Source: Arthrobacter ruber
Lineage (GTDB): Bacteria > Actinomycetota > Actinomycetes > Actinomycetales > Micrococcaceae
DNA: 64,000 bases
Assembly: GCF_002954225.1 (NCBI RefSeq)
Contig: NZ_PPTH01000016.1
Coordinates: 377,114-441,113 of the forward strand
Direction: 5' to 3'
How positions within the stretch are numbered: position 1 is the first letter of the stretch; every line of letters starts with the position of its first letter. The position numbers and the translations under genes were made by a program. The notes below the pieces were generated by a model, which was not told the origin of the DNA, did not search any database, and saw only the letters and a program-made list of their open reading frames with translations. Shown piece after piece: positions 24,730-33,336 of this stretch.

Positions 24730-25647
24730 TCAGCGTGGCTGCCGCCGGAAGTCCCCGACGCCCTCCGAGCCGTCCACCTCGGTGACACCGGTCCGGGGGT
24801 TGCGCTGCGGACGCTGATAGGACAGCTCGCCCCCGTTGCGACCACCGAACGGCCGACCGTGGTCCGCGTACTCCTCGCGGAAGAAGGCCAGTGCCCACCC
24901 GCCGAGCTGCACGCGGGCACCGGTGCGGAGGACGGCCGGTTCCCTGCCGCTGACGCTGCCCGTGATCGGGCCATGGGGGACGATCACGTACTCGTCGTCC
25001 TCGGTGTGGAGGACCTCCGCGTGGAGATCCTCCAGACCGGGAAGGGCGAGCATCGCGTCCTCGGCGCTGCCGATCGTGGTGCGGTCCGCCACGAGTTCGA
25101 ACTCCCGCGGCACCTGACCGTTCCAGACCTGCGAGTTCTGCACGAAGATCAGCCGCGGACGGCCCCCTCCGCGCACGTAGTGCGTCGTCGTGATGGTCCG
25201 CTTGATCCGACGGTTGACCGTCGGCACCAGGGGAAACGGCGTGGACGGCGGGACGAGCGACGGCGAATCGCCCTTCTCGAGCGCTCGCCGACCGATGCCG
25301 AGCAGCGGCGCGAGCGTCCCCGGGGCACCGAGCCGGATGTGCGGGGAGCGGGTGATCAGCCGCTGCGCCATGGAGGGCTCCACCGCGCCGAGACCGACGA
25401 GCAGCCCCCGCGGGCCGGAGACCGACACGGCGAGTCCGCGCTGCGCGAGCGCCTTGGCGAAGCTACGCACCTGCCCGATGCTGGGCAGGTTGTTGCCGCG
25501 GAAGGCTGCTGGGTCATCGATGAAGATCTCGACCGCCGTACCGGCCGCCTTCACGGTGCCGGAGAGCCGTGCCTCCGGTGTGCCGTCGGTAGCCGGTTCC
25601 CTGAGTGAGAAGTCGATGTCGATGTCGAACCTGAGTGACGAGGCCAT
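24730..25647 (-). CDS. FHA domain-containing protein
   Basis: A 305-residue soluble protein. The C-terminal part, about residues 175-265, is a forkhead-associated domain (FELVADRTTIGSAEDAMLAL, DLHAEVLHTEDDEYVIVP, GARVQLGGWALAFFREEYAD); the usual GRSxxxD/SRxHA phosphothreonine contacts are modified to TIGSAEDA and LHAEVLH. The N-terminal ~130 residues contain a conserved unknown region with strands (SGTVKAAGTAVEIFIDDP). The 81-aa gene ends 15 bp upstream, forming an operon. Partner proteins are not apparent; no Ser/Thr kinase is in the window. Confidence 0.85.
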   Translation of the reverse strand: MASSLRFDIDIDFSLREPATDGTPEARLSGTVKAAGTAVEIFIDDPAAFRGNNLPSIGQVRSFAKALAQRGLAVSVSGPRGLLVGLGAVEPSMAQRLITRSPHIRLGAPGTLAPLLGIGRRALEKGDSPSLVPPSTPFPLVPTVNRRIKRTITTTHYVRGGGRPRLIFVQNSQVWNGQVPREFELVADRTTIGSAEDAMLALPGLEDLHAEVLHTEDDEYVIVPHGPITGSVSGREPAVLRTGARVQLGGWALAFFREEYADHGRPFGGRNGGELSYQRPQRNPRTGVTEVDGSEGVGDFRRQPR

Positions 25648-25662
25648 GTCGGTCGGGGCGGT

Positions 25663-25908
25663 TCAGCCCTGGGGTGTTCCGGCGGCGTTGTCGCTCGTGG
25701 TGATGCGGAGCGTCCCGTCGAACTTCCAGACGGCACGCGGGGCATCCGGGCCGATGTCCCGAGGGACCTCGATCGTCATGTCCTGGAGCGTGTAGTTGAT
25801 GGCGGCGCCCCGGCCGGTGAGGTAGGACCACATCTCCTCGGCGAGGTCGGTCCAGTCGCGGATGGTGTGGGTCTCGCCCACGGCAGCGCCTGAGGTGTTC
25901 TCAGTCAT
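25663..25908 (-). CDS. 81-aa conserved protein preceding the FHA gene
   Basis: An 81-residue acidic protein, probably one compact alpha/beta fold (DWTDLAEEMWSYLTGRG, then INYTLQDMTIEVPR and WKFDGTLRITT). The ATG at 25908 has GGAACC/GAAGG-like sequence upstream. It is cotranscribed with the FHA-domain gene (15-bp gap), whose own N-terminal part also describes a beta-rich domain, so the two may act together. No known family. Confidence 0.75.
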   Translation of the reverse strand: MTENTSGAAVGETHTIRDWTDLAEEMWSYLTGRGAAINYTLQDMTIEVPRDIGPDAPRAVWKFDGTLRITTSDNAAGTPQG

Positions 25909-26049
25909 GTCGGTTCCTTCGCTGGTGATTCAACGATGGCAGACGTCCTCTGACTTCCGTCTGACTTGGGTACAGCACACCCTAGCCGAGGCCCGGGGTT
26001 GCCGGAACCCGCCCGGGAAGGGCGGATTCCGGCAGGCTCCGCGGTCAGG

Positions 26050-27033
26050 TCACCACTGCGGGTGGACCGTTGCCCTGAAGTGACGGTCGTAGATCCCGGC
26101 GACGGCGGCGCTGATCCCGGCGCCGAGGCCCGTGTGCTCCGCGGCGGCGGCATTGGCACGCGCCTGCTCCGGGTTGCGTGCTCCCGGGATGACGGTGCTG
26201 ACGCCGTCCTGCGCGATGATCCAGGCGAGGGCGGCCTGCGCCGTGGTGACGCCTTCCGGCACCAGGTCGGCGAACTGGCGGGCCGCTTCCAGCCCGGTCT
26301 CGTAGTCGACGCCGGAGAAGGTCTCCCCGACGTCGAACGCGGCGCCGTTGCGGTTGTAGTTGCGGTGATCGTTCTCCGCGAAGGCGGTGTCCTTCGTGTA
26401 CTTGCCGGAGAGCAGCCCGGAGGCGAGGGGGACGCGCGCGATGATGCCGACGCCGGCGTCCTTCGCCGCGGGCAGCACCTCGTCGAGCGGCTTGAGGCGG
26501 AAGGCGTTCAGGATGATCTGCACGCTGGCGGTGTTGCCCCGGGCGATGGCGGCGAGGGCCTCGTCGGTGCGCTCCACGCTGACGCCGTAGTTGCGGATGA
26601 CGCCGTCGCCGACGAGCGTGTCGAGGGCGTCGTAGACCTCGTCGGAGCTGTACACGGCGGTCGGCGGGCAGTGCAGCTGCACGAGGTCGAGGGAGTCCAC
26701 CCCGAGGTTGGTCCGCGACCGGTCGATCCACTGGCGGAAGTTCGCGAGCGTGTAGTTCTCGGGGGTCTGGTCCACGCGGCGGCCCATCTTGGTGCCCACG
26801 AGGATGTCGAGACCCGGGTTGTCCGCGAGGAACCGGCCGATCGTCGTCTCGCTCCGCCCGTCACCGTAGACGTCCGCCGTGTCGAAGAAGGTCACGCCCG
26901 CTTCGACGGCGGCGTCGAGGACGGCGACGGCGTCCTTGTCCTCCACCTCGCCCCAGTCCGCGCCGAGCTGCCAGGTGCCGAGGCCGACGACGGAGACGGG
27001 ACGGCCGGTTCTTCCGAGAATTCGTTGTTCCAT
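26050..27033 (-). CDS. Aldo/keto reductase
   Basis: A 327-residue NADPH-dependent TIM-barrel oxidoreductase. Family features are RILGRTGRPVSVVGLGTWQLG at the N-terminus, the catalytic Asp/Tyr region TFFDTADVYGDGRSE, the lysine in LVGTKMGRR, LDLVQLHCPP and the cofactor-binding IPGARNPEQARANAAA. Substrate is unknown. TATAGT lies seven bases before the ATG, so the mRNA is probably leaderless. It lies eight bases downstream of the photolyase-like gene on the same strand and may also receive transcription from it. Confidence 0.94.
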   Translation of the reverse strand: MEQRILGRTGRPVSVVGLGTWQLGADWGEVEDKDAVAVLDAAVEAGVTFFDTADVYGDGRSETTIGRFLADNPGLDILVGTKMGRRVDQTPENYTLANFRQWIDRSRTNLGVDSLDLVQLHCPPTAVYSSDEVYDALDTLVGDGVIRNYGVSVERTDEALAAIARGNTASVQIILNAFRLKPLDEVLPAAKDAGVGIIARVPLASGLLSGKYTKDTAFAENDHRNYNRNGAAFDVGETFSGVDYETGLEAARQFADLVPEGVTTAQAALAWIIAQDGVSTVIPGARNPEQARANAAAAEHTGLGAGISAAVAGIYDRHFRATVHPQW

Positions 27034-27041
27034 GGTTCCGA

Positions 27042-28637
27042 CTATAGGCCGGGGAGCGTGGCCTGGGTCACCGGCGCCTCCGGCGTCGGACGCTCCTCCA
27101 GCGGCGCCCGCGCCTCCAGGGGTGTGCGCTCCTCCGAGTGGGCCGGGCGGTACCCGTCCACCGACGTCGACCCCTTGCCGGGGATCCACCGGGCCGCCTC
27201 GTGCTGCAGGTCCCTCCGCCGCTCGGCGTCCATGCGGTCGAGGAGCACCACGACCATGTTCGACCGCGGGTTGCGGGCGAACAGATCCCGGTGGTCCCGG
27301 ACGAATTCCCAGTACAGCGCGTCCCAGCTGAACCGCCAGGGGCCGTCCCTGAAGTCGCTCATCTTCTTGATGTAGTTGCTGCCGCTGACATAGGGCTTGG
27401 TGGTGATCATGGTGCCGGCCGCGTACTGGCTCATGGCGTAGACGTTGGGCACCATCACCCAGTCGTAGGCGTCGATGAACATCTCCATGAACCACTCGTA
27501 GACGGCATCCGGCTTGGCCCGCATCAGCAGGGCCGCGTTCCCGAGGATCATGAGGCGCTCGATGTGGTGGGCGTACGCGGTGTCGAGGACGCGCGTGATC
27601 ACGGAGTCCACCGGTTCCAGCCCGGTGTCGCCGGTCCACCACCGCTCGTCGAGGTCCGCGGTGAGGTTCAGTGTGTTGCCGATGCGCATCTCCCGCCCGC
27701 GGAGCACGTAGGACGCGCGGATGTACTCGCGCCAGCCGATGACCTGGCGGATGAAGCCCTCCACGCTGGCGATCGCCGTCCCGTGGCGTTCGGCGAAGTC
27801 GAGCGCGAGGTCCACCACCTCGGCGGGGCTGAGCAGGCCGGTGTTCATGCTGGAACTCAGGGCAGAGTGGAACAGGTACGTCTGGCCGACGGCGATAGCG
27901 TCCTCGTAGGGGCCGAAGAGCTCGAAGCGCTCCGTGAGGAACGCCTCCAGGGCGTCGGATGCCTGGCGGTGGGTGACGGGCCAGTTGAAGGATTCGGCGT
28001 TGCCCGGGTTGTCCGGGAAGGCGGACCGGACCCAGACGATGGCATCCTCGACCTCGGCGGGCCGGTCGAACTCGGGCAGGTCCGGCAGGTCCAGCTTCTT
28101 CGGCAGCTTCTTGCGGTTCTCGGCGTCGAAACTCCACTTCCCGCCCGTCGGGGAGCCGTCCGGTTCAACCAGGATCCCGAGCCGCTTGCGCTGCCACTCG
28201 TAGAAGGTCTGCATGCGCCAATTGTGGGAAGCGAAGTAGGTGCCGATCAGCTCCCGCGACGTGAGGAACTGCGGCGTCTCCAGGACGCGGGCCTCGACCC
28301 CCGCATCGGCCAGCGTCCTGGTGAGCCGCCGCTCGAGCCAGTCGTCGACGACGTCGTAGTAGGTGACGAGGGTCGCCTCGCGGTCGGCGAGCACGGCGGC
28401 CAGGCGCTCCTGGCTCGTGTGTTCGGCGGAGGTCTCCACGTAGTCGAGGCTGTAGCCCGCCTCCTCGACCCTGCGCGTGAAGAGGGTCATGCCGGCGCGG
28501 TGCAGCACGAGCTTCTGCTGGTGGAACCGCAGGCTGCGGAAGAGGAGGTCGTCCTCGAGGAACACGAAGTGCGTGTCGCGGGAGGCCTCGAGGTGCTCCT
28601 CGAACAGTTGGTGCGGCAGGACGAGTCGAATGTGCAC
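27042..28637 (-). CDS. Cryptochrome/photolyase-related protein lacking Fe-S cysteines
   Basis: A 531-residue flavoprotein of the photolyase-related group that includes the bacterial (6-4) photolyase PhrB. The start IRLVLPHQLFEEHL, DYVETSAEHTSQERL, HNWRMQTFYEWQRKRLGIL, RQVIGWREYIRASY, HHIERLMILGNAALL and MFIDAYDWVMVPNVY are diagnostic. PhrB-type proteins hold a 4Fe-4S cluster with four cysteines around the last two segments; here the whole protein has no cysteine, and the loop that carries three of them is shortened. The C-terminal ~40 residues are a Pro/Glu/Arg tail with a repeated PLEAR/PLEER unit. GTG 28637 has AGGAAGG seven bases upstream. Confidence 0.9.
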   Translation of the reverse strand: MHIRLVLPHQLFEEHLEASRDTHFVFLEDDLLFRSLRFHQQKLVLHRAGMTLFTRRVEEAGYSLDYVETSAEHTSQERLAAVLADREATLVTYYDVVDDWLERRLTRTLADAGVEARVLETPQFLTSRELIGTYFASHNWRMQTFYEWQRKRLGILVEPDGSPTGGKWSFDAENRKKLPKKLDLPDLPEFDRPAEVEDAIVWVRSAFPDNPGNAESFNWPVTHRQASDALEAFLTERFELFGPYEDAIAVGQTYLFHSALSSSMNTGLLSPAEVVDLALDFAERHGTAIASVEGFIRQVIGWREYIRASYVLRGREMRIGNTLNLTADLDERWWTGDTGLEPVDSVITRVLDTAYAHHIERLMILGNAALLMRAKPDAVYEWFMEMFIDAYDWVMVPNVYAMSQYAAGTMITTKPYVSGSNYIKKMSDFRDGPWRFSWDALYWEFVRDHRDLFARNPRSNMVVVLLDRMDAERRRDLQHEAARWIPGKGSTSVDGYRPAHSEERTPLEARAPLEERPTPEAPVTQATLPGL

Positions 28638-28709
28638 CGGGGCGCCTTCCTGAAGGAGACAGTCGTCGCTGGCCACCCTAGTGCCCGCCTCGGACACGGC
28701 GGCGGGCGC

Positions 28710-28728
28710 TTGACTGTAAGCAGGCTTA
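28710..28728. promoter_or_regulatory. Candidate operator between photolyase and Rieske-FAD genes
   Basis: TTGACT at 28710-28715 is followed by the inverted repeat TAAGC-AG-GCTTA (28717-28728). This AT-richer stretch lies between the divergent photolyase-related and Rieske-FAD oxidoreductase genes, so a shared regulator is possible. A matching -10 is not clear. Confidence 0.4.
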
Positions 28729-28770
28729 GTGGTTGCGTGGGAGCACCGTTCGGCTCCTGAGAGGACCACC

Positions 28771-30264
28771 GTGAGATCGCTCTGGCTCGACACCGCCCCG
28801 CCCATCCCGTCCGACGCCCTGCAGGACGGTGCAACGTACGACTCCGTGGTGGTGGGAGCCGGGCTCACGGGCCTGACGACGGCGCTGCTCCTGGCGAGGG
28901 CGGGCCACCGCGTGGCGGTCCTCGAGGCCCGGACCGCCGGAGCGGTGACCACGGGCAACACCACGGCCAAGCTCTCCCTGCTGCAGGGCACGAGCATCTC
29001 CACCATCCTCAAGCACCACGACGCCGAACTGGCCCGGGCCTACGTGACCGGCAACCGGGAGGGTCAGAGCTGGCTCCTGCGCTTCTGCGACGAGCACGGC
29101 ATCGGTTACGAGAAGCGGGACGCCGTCGACTATGCGACCACCGACACCGGTGCGCGGAAGCTCGTCTCCGAGCACGATGCCTGCACGGAGGCGGGCCTCG
29201 CGACCGAGCTCGGCAACGCGGCGGCGCTCCCCTTCCCGGTACGGAAGACCCTGCGGCTGAAGGACCAGGCGCAGTTCCACCCGCTCGAGGTCCTGGCAGG
29301 GCTCGCGTCCGAGTTCCGCCGGCACGGCGGCGCACTGATCGAGGGCGTGCGGGTCGAGGGCGTCGCGAAGGCTCGCGTGGGGGCCGACGGCGTCGAACTG
29401 AGGACCAGCGCGGGCGCGGTGACGGCGTCGAACGTGGTGCTCGCCACGGGCATCCCGATCCTCGACCGCGGCGGCTACTTCGCCGTGCTGCAGCCCATGC
29501 GCTCCTACTGCGTGGCGCTCACGGTGGACGATGACATCCCGGAGGACATGTACCTCAGCGCCGACTCCCCCACCCGGTCCCTGCGCACCGCGACCGTGGA
29601 CGGCACGAAGTACCTGATCGTCGGCGGCAACGGCCACAAGGTCGGCCACAGCTCCAACACGCAGGCCCGGGTGGACGACCTCACACGCTGGGCGCAGGAG
29701 TACTTCCCGACGGCGCGACCCGCGTACGCGTGGTCCGCCCAGGACTACACCCCTGCCGCGGCCGTCCCCTACGTGGGCAAGGTCCCGGCCGGCGGCGGGC
29801 ACATCTACGCCGCGACCGGCTACAACAAGTGGGGCATGACCAACGCCGTCGCCGCATCCCTGGCCCTGGCAGCGGAGATCCTGGGCGGCAACATGCCATG
29901 GGCCGAGACGCTCTACCGCACGAAGGTCAGTCCGGCCGACGCCCTCCAGACGGCGCAGGCGAACGCCGTGGTGGGCATGGAGATGGTCACCGGCTGGCTC
30001 TCGGGGCTTGCGAAGACGGCGTCGTCGGCGCCCGGCGAGGGCGAGGGTCGCGTGATCCGCGAGGGGGCACGGCCCATCGGCGTGTGCACCGTCGACGGCG
30101 TGCAGCACCGCGTCTCGGCCGTCTGCCCGCATCTGAAGGGGATCCTCAACTGGAACGACGCCGAGCGGTCGTGGGACTGCCCGCTGCACGGTTCACGGTT
30201 CACCGCGGATGGGAAGCTGCTGGAGGGGCCGTCGACGTCGGACCTGGCGGACACCCGGCGGTAG
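28771..30264 (+). CDS. FAD-dependent oxidoreductase with C-terminal Rieske domain
   Basis: A 497-residue protein. The N-terminus is a DAO/GlcD-like FAD Rossmann fold (SVVVGAGLTGLTTALLLARAGHRVAVLEA), with the substrate cap in the middle and the second FAD contact YAATGYNKWGMTNA. The C-terminal ~90 residues are a Rieske 2Fe-2S domain with CPH (C452, H454) and CPLHG (C470, H473). Proteins of this fusion type are soluble and of unknown substrate. GTG 28771 has GAGAGGA five bases upstream. The divergent photolyase-related gene shares its promoter region, hinting at light or oxidative regulation. A terminator follows. Confidence 0.93.
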   Translation: MRSLWLDTAPPIPSDALQDGATYDSVVVGAGLTGLTTALLLARAGHRVAVLEARTAGAVTTGNTTAKLSLLQGTSISTILKHHDAELARAYVTGNREGQSWLLRFCDEHGIGYEKRDAVDYATTDTGARKLVSEHDACTEAGLATELGNAAALPFPVRKTLRLKDQAQFHPLEVLAGLASEFRRHGGALIEGVRVEGVAKARVGADGVELRTSAGAVTASNVVLATGIPILDRGGYFAVLQPMRSYCVALTVDDDIPEDMYLSADSPTRSLRTATVDGTKYLIVGGNGHKVGHSSNTQARVDDLTRWAQEYFPTARPAYAWSAQDYTPAAAVPYVGKVPAGGGHIYAATGYNKWGMTNAVAASLALAAEILGGNMPWAETLYRTKVSPADALQTAQANAVVGMEMVTGWLSGLAKTASSAPGEGEGRVIREGARPIGVCTVDGVQHRVSAVCPHLKGILNWNDAERSWDCPLHGSRFTADGKLLEGPSTSDLADTRR

Positions 30265-30274
30265 GCCGACGCGT

Positions 30275-30300
30275 CCCGGCCCGATCGATGGCGGGCCGGG
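30275..30300. terminator. Hairpin terminator after the Rieske-FAD gene
   Basis: CCCGGCCCG (30275-30283) pairs with CGGGCCGGG (30292-30300) around an 8-base loop, ten bases after the TAG stop. No U tract follows. Confidence 0.7.
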
Positions 30301-30784
30301 AGTGACGCACCCACCGTGCCGGTCCGGATACCCGGGATCGGCACGCAGGCTGCCACTGCAGCGCGCAGGGATCAGCGTCATCCAGACTCGTCCAAACTGA
30401 TGCGCCCGCGGTCGCGATGTTGCAGACGGTCACGGTGAGGCCGCCGGCCCGTCCGAGCCCTGTCGGCTCGGTCCGGGCGTCCTGAGGTCCCGGGCGGATC
30501 CGGAGCCGGCGGGGCAGGCATCAGCAGTTCGACGAGCCCCGGAAGGGGACACTGCGGAGCAGGCCCGGGGCGGCCGGATCCCTGTCTGCGGGAACTTCCT
30601 GCCTCGGCGGGGGAGTTAAACCATCGGCTGCCTCATCCCGACTGTTGGTGCAGCGGTTCACCGGCCCGGGAGGGGTGCAGCATCAGCAGGAACGTGATCA
30701 TCGGGGCCGGAGTCCCGAAGCCGCCGGCACTCAGCCGTGCCGGGGCGGGCGCCCTCGGATCACCCGCTCACATCAGCCTGCCTC
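30301..30784. other. Non-coding gap, no gene recognised
   Basis: About 480 bases without a convincing reading frame. GTTAAACC at about 30615 and several short GC hairpins are present. I looked for a tRNA, cobalamin or cyclic-di-AMP riboswitch because a cell-wall peptidase gene follows, and found no match. A leader RNA for that gene remains possible. Confidence 0.4.
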
Positions 30785-31555
30785 GTGACAGCTGACCAGG
30801 CACGGCAGAGCCGGCGACATCGTCCGCTCCGGCTCCTCCTGGGTGTCCTGCTGCTCGGAGTACTCGCAGCGGTGGTGGTCCTCCTCGGGCCAGGCGTGCT
30901 CGGCACCCTGCGCACCGAGGGCGGCTTCCTGCCGGGCGGCCCGGAGTGCACGGTCGCGACGACCGACGCAGTGGTGGGCCTCGATCGCTCCGAGGCGAAG
31001 CTGGCCACCACGGCCGTGGCGCTTGCGGCCCGCGGCGTGGAAGCCCCCGACACCTCCGGCATCGACGACGCGGTGTTGCGACAACTGGCCGACGGACCGG
31101 CCGACGACGCAGGTCCCACTCTGAGCTGCCGGGGATCAGCGGCCACGGACCTGCCGGTGGAACAGCTCACCGCCACGGGCCTGACACCGCGTGCCGAGCA
31201 GGTGCGCTCGGAGTTGACCGAGGTGTTCGGCGACCAGAGCCTGGGCGGGTTCGCGCCCGGAGGTGTCGGCCAGGGGCACGGAGGAGACTCGACGCACTAC
31301 GACGGCCGCGCCATCGACGTCTTCTTCCGCCCCGTGACCGAGGAGAACCGTCGCGAGGGGTGGATGCTCGCCCACTGGCTGGTCGCCCACGCCGAGGACC
31401 TCGACATCCAGTACGTGATCTTCGACGACCGGTTCTGGAGCGCGCACCTCCCGCGTGGGCAATGGCACCGCTACGACGCCCCTGCCCCGGCCAACGAGAT
31501 CCTGCGGCACCTCGACCACGTCCACGTGGACGTCCTGGGTGGAGACGCCGACTGA
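30785..31555 (+). CDS. Membrane-anchored M15-type (D-Ala-D-Ala carboxypeptidase-like) protein
   Basis: About 256 residues. A short basic cytosolic N-terminus is followed by one transmembrane helix (LLLGVLLLGVLAAVVVLLG), so the rest is extracellular. Two Cys residues (in PECTVAT and LSCRG) may form a disulfide. The C-terminal ~130 residues resemble metallopeptidase M15/VanY folds: HYDGRAIDVFFRP supplies the His/Asp zinc ligands and HLDHVHVDV the second His. It probably trims peptidoglycan stem peptides. GTG 30785 gives a sensible N-terminus; an earlier GTG at 30737 is possible. No ribosome site is clear. Confidence 0.8.
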   Translation: MTADQARQSRRHRPLRLLLGVLLLGVLAAVVVLLGPGVLGTLRTEGGFLPGGPECTVATTDAVVGLDRSEAKLATTAVALAARGVEAPDTSGIDDAVLRQLADGPADDAGPTLSCRGSAATDLPVEQLTATGLTPRAEQVRSELTEVFGDQSLGGFAPGGVGQGHGGDSTHYDGRAIDVFFRPVTEENRREGWMLAHWLVAHAEDLDIQYVIFDDRFWSAHLPRGQWHRYDAPAPANEILRHLDHVHVDVLGGDAD

Positions 31556-31574
31556 CGCAGGGTCGCCGGCCGGG

Positions 31575-32240
31575 TCAGGCCCGGCTGCGCCGGACTCCTG
31601 CCACGAGCCCTCCCACGGCCGTGGAGCGGCTGATGAGGATGACCAGGGCGCCGAAACCGGCGATCGCCACCGCGATGCCGACGACGTACAGCAGCACCGA
31701 GGCATAACCGGACGCGGGATCGAGGAACGGGTACGGGACCCAGCCATCGGTGGCACCCCGCAGGAGCACCACCAGGATCCAGACCACCGGATAGGCGACG
31801 ATCAGCCGGATGACGCGATAGGACAGTCGGCGGCGGTCACTCGTGACCACCCAGTCCACGACGGCGTAGATCGGGAACGCCACGTGCAGCACCCAGTTGG
31901 CCCAGGGCAGCTCGACTCCCCCGGCAAGCCCGGCGAGCAGCAGGTTGTAGACCACGCCCACGACCAGCATGTACGTCGTCACGACGGCCCTGAGCGGCGT
32001 GAGCCACTCCGGCCCGGCGCTCCCCCGCAGTTGCAGGGCAGCCGTGAGGAGCAGCACCAGGGCCGCGGCGATATTGCTCTGCATCGTGAAGAAACCGAAG
32101 AAGTTGAACGGGTTCACCGGTCCGCGCGAGGCCGTGTCGAAGAAGGTGGCGGCGACGGCTACGAGCACGACGACGGCCACCGCGCCGCGCACGGCAGGGC
32201 GCAGCGGGACGCGCTGCACACCCGGCACCGGTCCGGTCAT
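31575..32240 (-). CDS. Pr6Pr family membrane protein
   Basis: A 221-residue integral membrane protein with about six helices. Family markers are FNFFGFFTMQSNIAAALVLL, VLHVAFPIYAVVDWVV, YPVVWILVVLLRG and WVPYPFLDP, typical of the bacterial Pr6Pr (FAR-17a/AIG1-like) family. Function is unknown in bacteria. The ATG overlaps the mscL stop as ATGA, so the two are coupled. Convergent with the peptidase gene. Confidence 0.88.
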   Translation of the reverse strand: MTGPVPGVQRVPLRPAVRGAVAVVVLVAVAATFFDTASRGPVNPFNFFGFFTMQSNIAAALVLLLTAALQLRGSAGPEWLTPLRAVVTTYMLVVGVVYNLLLAGLAGGVELPWANWVLHVAFPIYAVVDWVVTSDRRRLSYRVIRLIVAYPVVWILVVLLRGATDGWVPYPFLDPASGYASVLLYVVGIAVAIAGFGALVILISRSTAVGGLVAGVRRSRA

Positions 32241-32656
32241 CGCCGGGCTTCCCGCGCCGCCATCTCCTTCAGCAGGTCCCGCATCTCGGTGAGGAGCGCC
32301 GTGTCGACGGGCATGGGTTCCTCGGTGACACCCTGTGCGGCGGCGTGGGCGCGCAGGCGTGCACTGGCGCGGTTCATGGGCACCACGAAGAGGAAGTAGA
32401 CCACGGCCGCGGTGATGAGGAACGTGACCAGGGCGGTGATGACCGCGCCCACGTCCACGAACGTGGCGTCGTTGCCCGGCCGGACCGGGAACCCGTAGCC
32501 GGTGGCATCGACACCGCCCGCCGAGGCGATGATCGGGTTGATGATGTTCGCGGTGAACGCACCGACGAGCGCCGTGAAGGCGCTGCCGATGACGACGGCG
32601 ATCGACAGTTCGATGACGTTGCCGCGCAGGATGAAGTCACGGAAGCCTTTGATCAT
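32237..32656 (-). CDS. mscL: Large-conductance mechanosensitive channel
   Basis: A 139-residue channel subunit that opens under high membrane tension to protect from osmotic downshift. The first helix MIKGFRDFILRGNVIELSIA and VVIGSAFTALVGAFTANIINPII are strongly conserved MscL sequence; the second transmembrane helix (ALVTFLITAAVVYFLFVVPMN) and a C-terminal amphipathic bundle (LLTEMRDLLKEMA) follow. Length is normal. Translationally coupled to the downstream Pr6Pr gene. Confidence 0.96.
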   Translation of the reverse strand: MIKGFRDFILRGNVIELSIAVVIGSAFTALVGAFTANIINPIIASAGGVDATGYGFPVRPGNDATFVDVGAVITALVTFLITAAVVYFLFVVPMNRASARLRAHAAAQGVTEEPMPVDTALLTEMRDLLKEMAAREARR

Positions 32657-32717
32657 GAGGTCCTCTCGGGGTCGGGTGGCGGTCGGCGCGGGCCGAAGGG
32701 GGCAGGGTCGCGTGCGG

Positions 32718-33275
32718 TCAGGAGGTCGCCGGCGCTTTCCCCTGACGGGAGACGATCAGGTCGACGACGTCGAGCAGTTCGTCGATCTCACCGCGGCTGG
32801 TGCGGCCGGCACCGTCCGTGGCGAAGAAGGCGGCGTCGTAGTACAGGCCGTCGCCGAGCAGCTTGACGGCGCGTGCGGCGGTGCGGTCGCCGAGCTGCGC
32901 CTGGAGCGTGTCGAGCCAACCCTCCTGGATTTCGGCGAGCGAGGACTTCGCCGTCGGGTGGCCCTGCTGGGCGAGCCGCGCCATGGAGACGAGCGCGCGG
33001 TCGAGGGCGCTGTCCTCGAAGACCGAGGTGCGCACGTAGTAGCGCGCGGCGCCGTCCTCCGCTGAGGCCATCGCCTCGCGGTCCCGGTCGGCGAGTCCGC
33101 GGAGGCGGTCTGCGAGGCCGTCCACGAGGGCCTCCTTCGAGGGGAAGTGGTAGAGCAGTCCGCCCTTGGAGACATCGGCTGCGGCGGCGACGGCCTCCAT
33201 GGTGGCCGCCCGCTCGCCGTCTCGGATCAACGCGTTTTCGAAGCTGTCGAGGATGCGCTCGCGGGAACTGGACAC
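32718..33275 (-). CDS. TetR family regulator of the divergent MFS pump
   Basis: A 185-residue regulator. The HTH is MEAVAAAADVSKGGLLYHFPSKEALV near residues 25-50, and the C-terminal ligand domain contains DGLYYDAAFFA. GTG 33275 is exactly six bases after TATCAT, so the transcript should be leaderless; the open frame further upstream overlaps the operator and is not coding. Divergent from an MFS drug transporter across a 22-bp near-palindrome, it is very probably its repressor. Confidence 0.92.
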   Translation of the reverse strand: MSSSRERILDSFENALIRDGERAATMEAVAAAADVSKGGLLYHFPSKEALVDGLADRLRGLADRDREAMASAEDGAARYYVRTSVFEDSALDRALVSMARLAQQGHPTAKSSLAEIQEGWLDTLQAQLGDRTAARAVKLLGDGLYYDAAFFATDGAGRTSRGEIDELLDVVDLIVSRQGKAPATS

Positions 33276-33300
33276 CCGCTCATGATACCGGTCACGTTTC

Positions 33301-33328
33301 TTGTACTGTACCGGCTGGACGGTATAGC
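33301..33328 (+). promoter_or_regulatory. MFS promoter with embedded TetR-type operator
   Basis: TTGTAC (33301-33306) and TATAGC (33323-33328) are 16 bp apart. The interval holds CTGTACCG and CGGTATAG around six bases (33306-33327), inverted with one mismatch. A repressor bound here would block the promoter of the MFS gene and lie upstream of the TetR -10 at 33287-33282. Confidence 0.7.
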
Positions 33329-33336
33329 CTCGATGC

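Noticed and set aside
25966-27375. 469-codon plus-strand frame over the aldo/keto reductase
   Set aside because: Shadow of two well-supported minus-strand genes.
30301-30784. Possible riboswitch ahead of the M15-type peptidase
   Set aside because: I compared with cyclic-di-AMP and cobalamin elements from memory and saw no conserved core.
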